Positions 41,340 through 50,408 of a stretch of DNA of 64,000 bases are shown piece by piece. Each line of letters opens with the position of its first letter. The stretch's first letter is position 1. The position numbers were made by a program, and so were the translations under genes. The notes beneath the pieces were generated by a model, which made no database searches, had not been told where the DNA came from, and worked only from the letters and a program-made list of their open reading frames with translations. Source of the stretch: Sphaerisporangium melleum. GTDB lineage: Bacteria > Actinomycetota > Actinomycetes > Streptosporangiales > Streptosporangiaceae. The stretch is from the NCBI RefSeq assembly GCF_014646695.1, contig NZ_BMNT01000033.1, forward strand, positions 57,763-121,762, written 5' to 3'.

Positions 41340-42623
41340 TCAGCAGGCGAGCGGTGCGGAGCCGAAGGCGACGTCGTCGTACCAGATGGTGTCGGAGTCG
41401 CTGCCGTAGCTCTCCCAGCCCAGGCGCAGCGTCGCCGGGCGCGGGGCGGTCGTCCGGCTGAGCCACTGGCCGTCGACGTCCCGGGTGGGCGTCTGGTCCA
41501 GGTGCAGACCGGGGACCTCCTGGTCGTCCAGGTAGGTGCTCATCGCCTGCTTGGTCGTGTCGATCTGGTAGCGCAGGCACACCCAGCGCCCGGTGGGCAG
41601 CGGCCTGCTCATCGAGACACCGGTCGGGCTCTGCTCGGGCAGCGTCGCGTCATCGGACTCGCGGTTCCACTGCAGCGCGCTGTTCTGCCCGCCGATGCGC
41701 AGGTCCTTGTTGCCGTTGGCCGCGTCCGCCATCGTGATCATCGTGACGTGCGTGGCGGGCAGCGCGGTCGTGTGCCTGACCCACATCCGCGCGTACACCA
41801 CCGGGCCGACCGTCGAGACGTTCTTGGTGGTGCCCACGAAGATGTGGTTGCAGTAGTTGCCGCCACCGCTGATCTTCAGCGACTTGCCGCCGCTGTGGGA
41901 GGTGGCGGAGTCGATGGTGGCCGTACCGGTGCCCGAGCAGTTGGGCGTGACGACCTGCCAGTCACCGCCGGGCGTGCCGGAGGACTGCTCCTCGAAGCCG
42001 GAGCAGACGACCGCCCCGTTGCAGCCGGGCGGAGGCTGGACGGTCGGCGTCGGGGTCGGGGTGGGAGTCGGGGTCGGGGTCGGGGTGTTGTCCACGGTGG
42101 GAGTGGGCGTAGGGGACGGGGTGGGCGTCGGGGTCGGGGTCGGCGTGGGGAGGGCGCCGCTGCAGGGCACGCCGTTGAAGACGAAGTCGGCCGGGACCGG
42201 GTTCGCAGATCCCCAGGTGCCCTGGAGGCCGAAGTCCGCCGACGCCCCGGTGGCCAGGTTGCCGTTGTAGGAGGCGTTGACGGCGGTCACGGTGGTGCCC
42301 GACTGGGTGACGGTGGCGCTCCAGGCGTTGGTGACCTTCTGGTCGCCGCCGAAGACCCAGCGCAGTTGCCAGGTGCCGACCGCCGGGCCGAGGTTGGTGA
42401 GCTTGACCGAGGCGGTGAACCCTCCGGCCCACTGGTTCAGCGTGTAGGTCACCTTGCACACCGGGTCGGCGGCGGAGGCGGCACGGACCGGCAGCAGCAG
42501 TGCGGCGATGGCCGCCAGCGCGGCGGCGACGGCGAGAACCTCCCGCCGCCGGAACGGGCGGAGGGCGGACCGGGAGGACGGCGGCGGCCCCGAGGCCGCG
42601 GCGCCGGGCAGGGGAGCATTCAT
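41340..42623 (-). CDS. Secreted CBM2 protein with Cip1-like C-terminal domain
   Basis: 427 aa. Signal peptide to about residue 51 (RREVLAVAAALAAIAALLLP...ASA). Residues 52-157 are a family 2 cellulose-binding module (CKVTYTLNQWAGGFTASVKL; conserved Trp; closing Cys). A PTPTPTP linker follows, then a ~220-residue beta domain beginning CSGFEEQSSGTPGG with HSGGKSLKISGGG and ending IWYDDVAFGSAPLAC. From memory this resembles fungal Cip1 and its actinomycete homologues, which are related to glucuronan lyases. It should bind cellulose outside the cell. A perfect CebR-type operator lies 32 bp upstream of the start. Confidence 0.8.
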   Translation of the reverse strand: MNAPLPGAAASGPPPSSRSALRPFRRREVLAVAAALAAIAALLLPVRAASAADPVCKVTYTLNQWAGGFTASVKLTNLGPAVGTWQLRWVFGGDQKVTNAWSATVTQSGTTVTAVNASYNGNLATGASADFGLQGTWGSANPVPADFVFNGVPCSGALPTPTPTPTPTPSPTPTPTVDNTPTPTPTPTPTPTPTVQPPPGCNGAVVCSGFEEQSSGTPGGDWQVVTPNCSGTGTATIDSATSHSGGKSLKISGGGNYCNHIFVGTTKNVSTVGPVVYARMWVRHTTALPATHVTMITMADAANGNKDLRIGGQNSALQWNRESDDATLPEQSPTGVSMSRPLPTGRWVCLRYQIDTTKQAMSTYLDDQEVPGLHLDQTPTRDVDGQWLSRTTAPRPATLRLGWESYGSDSDTIWYDDVAFGSAPLAC

Positions 42624-42654
42624 GGAAGCTCGCTTTCTGCAGGTCGCTTACAGA

Positions 42655-42668
42655 TGGGAGCGCTCCCA
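42655..42668. promoter_or_regulatory. CebR-type operator
   Basis: TGGGAGCGCTCCCA, a perfect 14-bp palindrome identical to the site used by the cellobiose-responsive LacI-family repressor in actinomycetes. It lies just upstream of the CBM2 protein start, so cellobiose should induce that gene. Confidence 0.85.
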
Positions 42669-42795
42669 CGAGCTGGCCCGGGATCGCTCTGCTGCGCTCG
42701 ATCGCCGATGCTCACCCCCCGCAAGCCCCTCTGTCAACGACGGCGGCGCGGCCCGCTCACCTACCTCGCATGAGCCGGTGAGCTCGCTGAATCTT

Positions 42796-43941
42796 TCAGC
42801 TCGCGCAGCCGGCGACCCGGGGCGGCGCCACGGCCGCCGGCTCCTGCCGATCGCGGGCGGACTCCCGCCGGGCGGCCGGCTCGTACCCCGACAGGTCGAA
42901 GTGGACGCGCCTGCGTTCCAGCACCCCGTCGCAGGCCCGGCACACCAGCACCGGCCGCAGCACGGTCGCGCACGGCCGGTGGGTGATCGTGATCCGGGCG
43001 TCCTCGGGGACGGGCAACTCGCGGTGCGCCCAGTCGACGAGGAACGCGAAGACCTCGAAGAAGGCCAGGCCCTTGTCGGTGAGCCGGTACAGGCGGCCTT
43101 CATCGGGGGTGAGCACGCCGACCTCGACGAACCGCCTGAGCCGGTCGGTCAGCACCGACGGCGCGATGCCCAGCCGCGACTGGAAGTCGATGAAGCGCTT
43201 GACGCCGAGCAGCGCGGCGGCCAGCACGGCGGTGCTCCAGCGGTCGCCGAGGATCTCCATCGAGTGGGGGCAGTAGCCGAGGTAGTCGGGGCGTCCGCCG
43301 CTGCGCAGCGTACGGCGGTGGTGGCGGGGCAGGCCGATGCGGATGAACGACGCCCGCGGGCCGACGTCGGTGGCGGTCTCCCTGGCGGTCACCGGCTCAC
43401 GGCAGGTGCCGCAGGCGAGGTAGGGGCGGGCGTCGTGGCCGCAGGTGTCGTGCATCGGGGCGAGCAGGCCGGGACGGTCGGCCCAGTCGCGCTCCCAGCT
43501 GTGGATGGCGAGCAGGAAGGACCACAGGCCGAGGCCTGCGTCGGTCAGGCGGTACTCGTAGCGGGTGCGCCCGTCACGGTAGGCGGTGGTGCCGAGGATG
43601 CCGTGCCGTACGAGCTCTTTGAGCCGGGTGGCCAGCACGGACTCGGAGATGCCGAGCTCGTCGCGCCAGCCGGCGAACGTCCGGACGCGCAGCAGGAACG
43701 CCCGCTGGACGATGAGCAGCACCCAGCGGTCCCCCAGCATGCCGAGGGCCTGCCCGATGGCGCTGAGGTCGCTGTTCGCCCCGTCCGCGGCCGCACGGAG
43801 CACCGTGGGGAACGATGCCGGATTTTCGGAATGGCATCCCGTTTGGGGGATATTCGGGCGGGGGGGCGGACATTGAGCGACTTTCTGGTCGGCCTCAGCC
43901 GTACGGTGACCGGCCGCGACCGATAACTCCTTGTTGTTCAC
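42796..43941 (-). CDS. Tandem-domain HxlR-family regulator
   Basis: About 381 aa from GTG 43941; the N-terminal 50 residues lack structure and a later GTG may be the true start. Two HxlR winged helices in one chain: the first near residues 58-150 (IGQALGMLGDRWVLLIVQRA, ESVLATRLKELVRHGIL), the second near 225-320 (MEILGDRWSTAVLAAALLG, PSVLTDRLRRFVEVGVL). Between them and after the second are Cys-pair stretches (CGHDARPYLACGTCREP; CRACDG) that may bind zinc. HxlR proteins usually act as dimers, so this is a built-in dimer. It is divergent from the F420-type oxidoreductase gene. Confidence 0.82.
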   Translation of the reverse strand: MNNKELSVAAGHRTAEADQKVAQCPPPRPNIPQTGCHSENPASFPTVLRAAADGANSDLSAIGQALGMLGDRWVLLIVQRAFLLRVRTFAGWRDELGISESVLATRLKELVRHGILGTTAYRDGRTRYEYRLTDAGLGLWSFLLAIHSWERDWADRPGLLAPMHDTCGHDARPYLACGTCREPVTARETATDVGPRASFIRIGLPRHHRRTLRSGGRPDYLGYCPHSMEILGDRWSTAVLAAALLGVKRFIDFQSRLGIAPSVLTDRLRRFVEVGVLTPDEGRLYRLTDKGLAFFEVFAFLVDWAHRELPVPEDARITITHRPCATVLRPVLVCRACDGVLERRRVHFDLSGYEPAARRESARDRQEPAAVAPPRVAGCAS

Positions 43942-44154
43942 CGCGTCAACTCTAAGTCACATAGGCGGACTCTCCCATCCGAGTTCCATCGCGATCACCA
44001 GAAGGAGGTACATTGCGAGCTGACTTTTTTCATCGTAGTTTCCAGGAATGGCCGTGTGGCCGGTCGTGAACGCGGCGGTGGGCCGCGGACGGGGTGCGGA
44101 CGCGTGCCGGGTGCGGCACCACGGCTCCCCCGGGCTATGGCAGGAGCGTTGCAG

Positions 44155-45099
44155 ATGAGGCTCAGCGTCTCGGTCGGGCTCTGGCAGGACCGCCCGGCCA
44201 CAGAGGCGGTGCGCACCGCGCAGATCGCCGACCAGCACGGCTATCCCGAGGTGTGGGTGGGCGAGATGGCGACCTACGACGCCTTCGCGCTGGCCACGGC
44301 GATCGGCATGCGCACCCGCCGGATCGCGCTCACCGTCGGCCCGCTCCCGGTCACCGTACGCGACCCGATGACGATCGCCAGGGGTGTCGCTTCGGTCGCC
44401 GATCTCACCGGCAGGCCGGTCGGCGTGGCGCTCGGCACGTCCTCACCCGTGGTGGTGGAAGAGTGGCACGGCCGCTCCAGGGCCGGGTGCGGTACGGCGT
44501 TGCGCGAGACCGTACAGGCGTTGCGGCCGCTGCTGGACGGCGAGAGGTCCGACTTCTCCGGCACGCGGGTGGCCAGCCGCGGCTACCGCCTGCGGCTGGA
44601 CGCCCCCCGCTCCGAGATCAGCGTCGCCGCCTTCGGACCGGCGGCGGTCGGCGCCGCCGCCCTCGCCGACCGCATGGTGCTCAACCTGCTCACCCCCGCC
44701 TCGGCCGCCCGGCTGATCACCGACCTGCGCCTGCTCACCTCCGGCACCCGGGTCGTCGCGTGGGTGGCCGCCGCCGTGGACCCCGACCAGGCCGCGATCG
44801 AGCAGATCCGGGGCGCCCTGGTGTCCTACCTGTACGCGCCGGGGTACGGCGAGATGTTCGCCCGGTCCGGCTTCGAGGACGTGGTCGCCTTCGCCCGCAC
44901 CCGCCCGCACCCGCGCGACCTGCTGGCCGCGATCCCCGACGCCATGCTGGAGGCGGTCGCGCTGATCGGCGACTCGGTGGAGATCATGGACCGGCTCGAC
45001 GCCTACGAGGAGGCCGGTGTGGACGAGGTGGCGATCGTCCCGGTCAGCACCGACGCCGACCCGTGCGGCGAGGCCACCCTCAAGGCCCTCGCCGAGTGA
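44155..45099 (+). CDS. LLM-class F420-dependent oxidoreductase
   Basis: 314 aa from ATG 44155 with AGGAG at 44142-44146. Barrel strands typical of luciferase-like monooxygenases: RLSVSVGLWQ, YPEVWVGEMATYDAFAL, RIALTVGPLPV, RDPMTIARGVASVADLTG, EISVAAFGPAAVGAAAL, VDEVAIVPVSTD. Actinomycete members of this length use F420H2. Substrate unknown. Divergent from the tandem HxlR regulator, which probably controls it. Confidence 0.85.
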   Translation: MRLSVSVGLWQDRPATEAVRTAQIADQHGYPEVWVGEMATYDAFALATAIGMRTRRIALTVGPLPVTVRDPMTIARGVASVADLTGRPVGVALGTSSPVVVEEWHGRSRAGCGTALRETVQALRPLLDGERSDFSGTRVASRGYRLRLDAPRSEISVAAFGPAAVGAAALADRMVLNLLTPASAARLITDLRLLTSGTRVVAWVAAAVDPDQAAIEQIRGALVSYLYAPGYGEMFARSGFEDVVAFARTRPHPRDLLAAIPDAMLEAVALIGDSVEIMDRLDAYEEAGVDEVAIVPVSTDADPCGEATLKALAE

Positions 45100-45320
45100 C
45101 GGCCGGCCCCGGCCGCCGGGCGGGACACGCGAAAGCCCCGGTTCAGGTCCGCGATCTGCGGCGAACGCCGTGATCACCGGCGGCACGCGAAGCCAGGGGT
45201 GCGGAAGCGGCCCGCACCACGAAGGCGCGGAACTCGGCGCGGGACGCCGTTCGTTCAGGTGAGGACGCACAATGGGCGGTGGGAGGCCCTCTCCCGCCCG
45301 GCGAACAGAAAGGCCCGGCA

Positions 45321-45512
45321 ATGTCGCCACTGTCGAAGTACTACGTGGGCGCGGCGATCGCCTCGATCCTCGCCCTTCTTCTCCTGCCCTCGCTGGTCGC
45401 CTGGATCCTGGTGATCGCGCTGCTCGGCGGTCCCGTGGCGGTGTACTTCATGCTGGACGAGTCGCAGCGCACCCGGCTGCGCCGCATCCGGAGGCGCCAG
45501 ATCGGCCGCTGA
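45321..45512 (+). CDS. Small membrane protein
   Basis: 63 aa from ATG 45321. Two closely spaced hydrophobic helices (YYVGAAIASILALLLLPSLVA and WILVIALLGGPVAVYFML) and a basic tail (TRLRRIRRRQIGR). No family recognised. It stands between the oxidoreductase and a convergent DUF3817 gene. Confidence 0.6.
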   Translation: MSPLSKYYVGAAIASILALLLLPSLVAWILVIALLGGPVAVYFMLDESQRTRLRRIRRRQIGR

Positions 45513-45559
45513 CCCGCGGGCCCGCGCCGAGAGCGGCGCGGGCCGAGCCGCGGCGGCTC

Positions 45560-45880
45560 TCAGGCCGCGGCGACCGCGATCTGCTGCCGCACCCGCTCGG
45601 TGACCTTGCGTTCGATCACGAACGACAGGAACGGGATCGTGCCCGCGAGCAGCACGCCGAGCGTGTACGGCCAGGACCAGCGCGCCTTGAGCCCGAGGTT
45701 GAGCGCGGTCAGCAGGTACACCGCGTAGACGAAGCCGTGCACGGGGCCGACGACCGCGACGAAGGTGGCGTTGTCGAAGCCGTACTTCACGACCATGGCC
45801 ACCACGAGGGCGAGCAGCATGCAGCCGACGATGTAGGCCATCACCCGGAACGGTTTGAGCGCGGATTCCACGACGATCAT
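45560..45880 (-). CDS. DUF3817 membrane protein
   Basis: 106 aa, three TM helices. Motif VVGPVHGFVYAVYLLTALNL and the end PYTLGVLLAGTIPFLSFVIERKV are characteristic of DUF3817 (YdzA-like). Function unknown; in actinomycetes the gene is often near the SURF1 gene, as here (63 nt apart, same strand). Confidence 0.88.
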   Translation of the reverse strand: MIVVESALKPFRVMAYIVGCMLLALVVAMVVKYGFDNATFVAVVGPVHGFVYAVYLLTALNLGLKARWSWPYTLGVLLAGTIPFLSFVIERKVTERVRQQIAVAAA

Positions 45881-45943
45881 TACCTCGCTAGCTGGGCGGT
45901 CACCACACGATATCCGGCACCGGCGGTGGTCCCGCCCCCGGGA

Positions 45944-46906
45944 TCAGTCACGTGCGCCGCTGCCGCCGCCCTGGGCGACCGCGGCCGCCGGCGTGGCAGG
46001 GCCGGCCGTATCGGCGTCCCGTTCGGAACCTCGGTCGGGGTCCTCACCCGGCTCGTCTCCGGAGTCCCGGTCGCCGGTGCGGGCGGTGCGAGAGGCCCGT
46101 ACGGCGTCCCGCACGAAGTGGAACCACATGAACACCGCGAACCCGGCGAAGATCCACCACTGTGCCGCGTACGCGAGATTGCGCCAGGTGAACGCGCCGC
46201 TCTCGGTGGGCGGCGGCACGGCGACCGGCCGCAGTCCCGACCCGGCCGGCGTCGGCGGGGCCGCGATCGGCCCGGCTCCCGCGCTCTCGGGCTTCCCGGC
46301 CGCCTGGGCCGCCGGCGACAGGCCCGTGGCCACGATGAACCCGTCCCGCAGGCGCAGGCCGCGCCAGAGGTTGACCAGCTCCGACGTCGAGACGGTGGCC
46401 ACCTGCCCGGCCGGCAGCGGCGCCGTACGCCGCCGGGCGAAATCGGTGGGTTCGGGGGGTTGCACCCGCCCGGTCACCGTCACCGTCCCCTCGGGCACCG
46501 CCGTCGCCGGGTCGCCTGCGGTGGGCACCCAGCCGCGCACGACCGGCATCACCGTGCCGTCGGAGAGCGCGAGCGGGGTGAGCAGCCAGTAGCCGCTGTC
46601 CCCGCCCGTGACCTCGCCGCCGCCCGCCTCCACCGTGGGCGCGCGCTCGGCCACGAGCAGTTGCCGCGCGGCGTCGAAGGCACCCTGCGCGGTGACCCGG
46701 CGGCCGACGTCCTCGCCCGGCATCCGGGTGCCGGGCGGCACCAGGGTGGTGAGCGCGACCGGCGCGGGGTCGGAGACGACGTGCGGACGCCCGGACTCCT
46801 CGAACACGCCGAGCTGCCAGCGGCCGAGGAAGGCGAACGAGATCAGCACCGCGACCGTGACCAGGTGCAGGCCCACAAGGCGGGGTGACAGCAGCGTCCG
46901 CAACAT
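45944..46906 (-). CDS. SURF1-family cytochrome oxidase assembly protein
   Basis: 320 aa from ATG 46906. First TM with VAVLISFAFLGRWQLGVFEE, a long periplasmic loop with GYWLLTPLALSDGTVMPVVR and GWVPTAG, and second TM in NLAYAAQWWIFAGFAVFMW: the three SURF1 signatures. A charged tail (RTGDRDSGDEPGEDPDRGSE) follows. SURF1 helps insert haem a into cytochrome oxidase. No oxidase genes are adjacent. Confidence 0.9.
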   Translation of the reverse strand: MLRTLLSPRLVGLHLVTVAVLISFAFLGRWQLGVFEESGRPHVVSDPAPVALTTLVPPGTRMPGEDVGRRVTAQGAFDAARQLLVAERAPTVEAGGGEVTGGDSGYWLLTPLALSDGTVMPVVRGWVPTAGDPATAVPEGTVTVTGRVQPPEPTDFARRRTAPLPAGQVATVSTSELVNLWRGLRLRDGFIVATGLSPAAQAAGKPESAGAGPIAAPPTPAGSGLRPVAVPPPTESGAFTWRNLAYAAQWWIFAGFAVFMWFHFVRDAVRASRTARTGDRDSGDEPGEDPDRGSERDADTAGPATPAAAVAQGGGSGARD

Positions 46907-47188
46907 GCCACCAACGCTATCCGCCCGTACCCGCGGTCCCGCCCAGACCCCGCCGTACCACCCGGCGAAAACCCCGCGCCACCCCGCGTTCCCGTACTCC
47001 ACGGCCACGGCGGCGGACCCCGGGCATCCCATGCCAGGCAAGATCCGGCGGCAGGCCTCCACGGGAGCGGCCGGAGGGAGGCGTGCCCTGCGGACGCCCT
47101 TGGATTTTTCCGGCAGGGCGGGTTACCGGAAAGGCCGAACTGGCATAAAGGGCGTCAAGCATCGCCGAGGGTGGCTAAAGTTCCTCCC

Positions 47189-47359
47189 ATGTCTGAACCT
47201 CATATCGATCCTGCTGGTAACACTCAGCAGTTCAAGGCATTCGCCCAGCGCCAGGAGCCGGAGGCCGCCGCGCCCGAGCGGTCCCGCATGATCCCCATCA
47301 TCGCCGTGGTCGCGGCCGTCATCGTGGTCGCCGTGGTGGTCTTCCTGCTCGTCCGGTAA
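47189..47359 (+). CDS. Small single-pass membrane protein
   Basis: 56 aa from ATG 47189 (CCTCCC upstream is not a ribosome site; GTG 47171 is an alternative). Polar N-terminus, then one helix MIPIIAVVAAVIVVAVVVFL at the C-terminus, so a tail-anchored layout. Family not recognised; divergent from the SURF1 gene. Confidence 0.55.
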   Translation: MSEPHIDPAGNTQQFKAFAQRQEPEAAAPERSRMIPIIAVVAAVIVVAVVVFLLVR

Positions 47360-47641
47360 CTCCCCGCGCAGGGCGCCTGGCGCCGTCGGCGACTGCCGTC
47401 GGCGGTTTCGGCATGCCCGCGTACGGCAGGCCCGGCCGAGACGGGTCGTCAGCGTACGGGAGCCGCCGTCGGCGGGCCGGGCCACGAGGTCAGCTCGCGG
47501 CCGACTTGGCGCGTTCCAGCAAGCTCCCCCACCTTTGTCCTTCGTCCCGGCCGCCCGGACGAAAGGTGTCCGTCCGGGCGGCGCCGTCGTTCGTGCCGGT
47601 CGGCGAGCGACCGTCTCTCCTGTCCCGGGGGTGCCGGGATG

Positions 47642-49510
47642 TCAGCGCTTCGCGGGCTCCAGGACCAGGGCGCTTCCGCCGCCGCGCCGCGACGGCTCGG
47701 CGACCGCCTGGATCTTGCCCTTGCCGAGGAACTCCAGTCCGGTGGCGGCGCCGATCTCACCGACCGGCGGCCCCGGGACGAGAGTGAACGTGTGCCCGCG
47801 CGCGGTCAGCTCCGCGCCGTAGCGGTCGATGAACGCCTGCTCGGCCTGGGTGGCCGCCGTGTTGCGCTGGCTGGCCCGCGGCGCGGCGAGCGCGTCGGGC
47901 AGGGACATGCCGAACTCGTACCGGTTGACGAGGATCTGCAGCACCGTCGTGATGATCGTCGCGCCGCCGGGTGATCCCACCGCGAGCACCGGCGTGCCGT
48001 TCTTGAACACGATGGTCGGCGCCATGGACGAGCGGGGCCGCTTGCCCGGCGCGGGGAGGTTCGGGTCGCCCGGAGCCGGGCCGAAGGTGAAGTCGGTCAG
48101 CTCGTTGTTCAGCAGGAACCCGCGTCCGGGGACGACGATGCCGTTGCCGCCGGTCGACTCGATCGTGATGTTGTACGCCGCGACGTTCCCCCAGCGGTCG
48201 GCCACGACCAGGTGCGTCGTCTCCGGGCCCTCCGGCTGCTCGCCGGTCGCGCCCTCCCCGCCCTTCGCGGCGTCGCCGGTGTCGATCGGCCTGCCCTCGA
48301 ACTGGCAGCCGTCGTAGGAGCCGTCCGGCGAGCCGGGGGCGGCCGGATGCGGCATCGCGATGTCGCCGATCAGGCAGGCGCGCTCCTTGGCGAACCCGTC
48401 GGACAGCAGCTCACCGAGCGGGACGTCGACGTACCCGGGATCGCCCACGAACTTGTTGCGGTCGGCGAAGGCGAGCCGGGACGCCTCCAGGTATTCGTGC
48501 CGGCCGACCTTGGGCAGCGCCTGCAGGATCTTCAGCGCCTCGCCGACGGTCGAGCCCCCCGAGGACGGCGGGGCCATGCCGTAGACGTCCAGCGGCCCGT
48601 AGCCGACCTTGGTGGGCGGGCGTTCCAGCGCGCGGTAGGCCCGCAGGTCGGACACCGTCATCAGGCCCGGCCGGACGACCCGGGCGCTGCCCGGCCGCAC
48701 CGGCGGCGCCTTGACGGTGGCCACGATCTCCTCGCCGAGCCGGCCGCCGTACAGCCAGCCGGAGCCGCGCCGCCCGAGCTCGCGGTAGGTCGCGGCGAGG
48801 TCAGGGTTGCGGAAGACCGATCCGACCGGCGGCGGTGCGCCCTTGGGCAGGTACAGGGCCGCGGTGGAGGTGAAGTCCGCGAAGCGTTCGGCGTTCTGCG
48901 CGGTCTGGTCGTAGAAGGTCTGGTCGACGACGAAGCCCCGCTCGGCGACCTCGGCGGCCGGCTGGAGCGCCTGCTTGAGCGAGATCGTGCCGTAGCGCCG
49001 CAGCGCCAGCTCCCACTGGGCCACGCTGCCGGGCACGCCCGCCGACAGTCCGCTGGTCACGGCGTCGGCGAACGGGATGGCCGCGCCGTTCTCCTGGAAG
49101 GCCGTCTCGGTCATCGCCTGCGGCGCCTTCTCGCGCCCGTCGATCGTGATGACCTTCTTGCGCCGGGCGTCGTAGTAGACGATGAAGCCGCCCCCCGCCA
49201 GGCCCGCGGAGTACGGCTCGGTGACGCCCAGGGTGGCCGCACCGGCGACCGCGGCGTCCATGGCGTTGCCGCCGCCTCTCAGCACCCCGAGCGCGGCCTT
49301 GCTCGCGTCCAGGTCGACGGTCGCGACCGCTCCGCCGTACCCCTCGGCGACCGGGACCTTGGCGGGCCGTCCGTGCCCCGCACCGCCCAGGGCGTCCGGC
49401 GCGGCGATGGGTGACGCCTGGGCGGCACCGGGCGGGACGAGCAGGGCGGCGCAGGCGGCGACCCCGGCGAGCGGAACGGTCATACGGCGAAGGCTCATGG
49501 CGGACCCCAT
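47642..49510 (-). CDS. ggt: Gamma-glutamyltransferase, secreted
   Basis: About 622 aa from ATG 49510 or 618 from ATG 49498; neither has a strong ribosome site. Signal peptide MTVPLAGVAACAALLVPPG...QA. Large-subunit marks: GGNAMDAAVAGAATLGVTEP, GLAGGGFIVYYD, DGREKAP. The autocleavage and catalytic Thr is the first Thr of TTHLVVADRWGNV (in GPETTH), and GSPGGATIITTVLQ and NNELTDFTF complete the small subunit. It hydrolyses or transfers gamma-glutamyl groups outside the cell. A ~70-residue Gly/Glu-rich insertion (DTGDAAKGGEGATGEQPEGP) lies just before the cleavage site. Confidence 0.92.
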   Translation of the reverse strand: MGSAMSLRRMTVPLAGVAACAALLVPPGAAQASPIAAPDALGGAGHGRPAKVPVAEGYGGAVATVDLDASKAALGVLRGGGNAMDAAVAGAATLGVTEPYSAGLAGGGFIVYYDARRKKVITIDGREKAPQAMTETAFQENGAAIPFADAVTSGLSAGVPGSVAQWELALRRYGTISLKQALQPAAEVAERGFVVDQTFYDQTAQNAERFADFTSTAALYLPKGAPPPVGSVFRNPDLAATYRELGRRGSGWLYGGRLGEEIVATVKAPPVRPGSARVVRPGLMTVSDLRAYRALERPPTKVGYGPLDVYGMAPPSSGGSTVGEALKILQALPKVGRHEYLEASRLAFADRNKFVGDPGYVDVPLGELLSDGFAKERACLIGDIAMPHPAAPGSPDGSYDGCQFEGRPIDTGDAAKGGEGATGEQPEGPETTHLVVADRWGNVAAYNITIESTGGNGIVVPGRGFLLNNELTDFTFGPAPGDPNLPAPGKRPRSSMAPTIVFKNGTPVLAVGSPGGATIITTVLQILVNRYEFGMSLPDALAAPRASQRNTAATQAEQAFIDRYGAELTARGHTFTLVPGPPVGEIGAATGLEFLGKGKIQAVAEPSRRGGGSALVLEPAKR

Positions 49511-49884
49511 TCGTAGATCGCACGAGCATTGACTCATAGCATCACAAGCGCGGTCAACAACGATCAGAGCATCGCGGACGGGACCACGGCCCGCGCCCGC
49601 AGGTGTTTCCGGCGTACGGTGCGGCGCGCTCGTCACCGGACGACGGAGCGCCCGGCCGTGCGGCAGGGCGGAATCCCCTGCGCGGCGCGAGCGGTCGCCG
49701 CCGTACGCACGGTCGCCGCACCCTGTCGCAGCGTAGCCGAGAGCATCGCGCGGCGCGCGGCGGAATGCCGGGTCCTGATGAGCCGAGCAGGGCCGGCCGG
49801 ACCTGCTGCCGGCCACCTACCACCGCACACCCACGAATGGTCATGCGGAAGCCGTGCCCGGTGGACACCGGGCAGAACAGATCG
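49511..49884. other. Intergenic region, no gene seen
   Basis: 374 bp between the gamma-glutamyltransferase start and the end of the AhpD-like gene. Open frames across it have shadow-like composition. The AT-richer stretch 49530-49565 is the likely ggt promoter region. Confidence 0.45.
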
Positions 49885-50352
49885 TCAATCGCGAGGCCGC
49901 GCCGGCATCTGCAGCGGGACACCGAACCGGTTGAAGGCGTTCATCAGAGCCACCTGGACGACCAGCGCGCCGAGTTCCTCGTCGGTCATGAGGTCGCGGA
50001 CGCCGGCCCAGACCTCGTCGCTGACGCCGTGCGGGGTGAGCGTCGTTGCGGCCTCGGTGTACTCGAGCGCCGCCCGCTCCGCCGGGGTGAACAGCGCCGA
50101 TTCGCGCCACGCGGACAGCTGGATGATGCGGTCCAGTGATTCGCCCTGCTCCAGCGCATCGTGGCTGTGCAGGTCGATGCAGTGCACACAGTGGTTGATC
50201 TGCGAAGTACGCAGCTTGACCAGCTCGCGAATGGTCGGATCGAGTGGCGAGGTGAGAATGGCCTGGTCCGCGGCGTAGAGCGCCTTGGCGGCCTTTGGGG
50301 CGGCCGTCCGCAGATCGAGGCGGGGCTCACCGGCGTGCACGTGGGTGGTCAT
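49885..50352 (-). CDS. AhpD/carboxymuconolactone decarboxylase-family protein
   Basis: 155 aa. Redox motif CVHCIDLHSHDA (CxxC with the downstream His) and the proton-relay Glu in NALxxGE-like ALEQGESLDRI. All-helical family; members reduce peroxides through the CxxC pair. It lies 56 nt from the NmrA-like gene on the same strand, both under the Rrf2 operator at 51175-51220, so a redox-stress operon is likely. Confidence 0.88.
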   Translation of the reverse strand: MTTHVHAGEPRLDLRTAAPKAAKALYAADQAILTSPLDPTIRELVKLRTSQINHCVHCIDLHSHDALEQGESLDRIIQLSAWRESALFTPAERAALEYTEAATTLTPHGVSDEVWAGVRDLMTDEELGALVVQVALMNAFNRFGVPLQMPARPRD

Positions 50353-50408
50353 GATTTCTCCTTAAGGCGTGGATATCGCGTTGTCGAGCCAGGCGTGCGC
50401 CGGCGGGG

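Noticed and set aside
41980..42150. Tandem ggtcgg/gtcggggt repeats
   Set aside because: They encode the Pro-Thr linkers of secreted enzymes (also at 32250-32310 and 63130-63180), not an independent repeat element.
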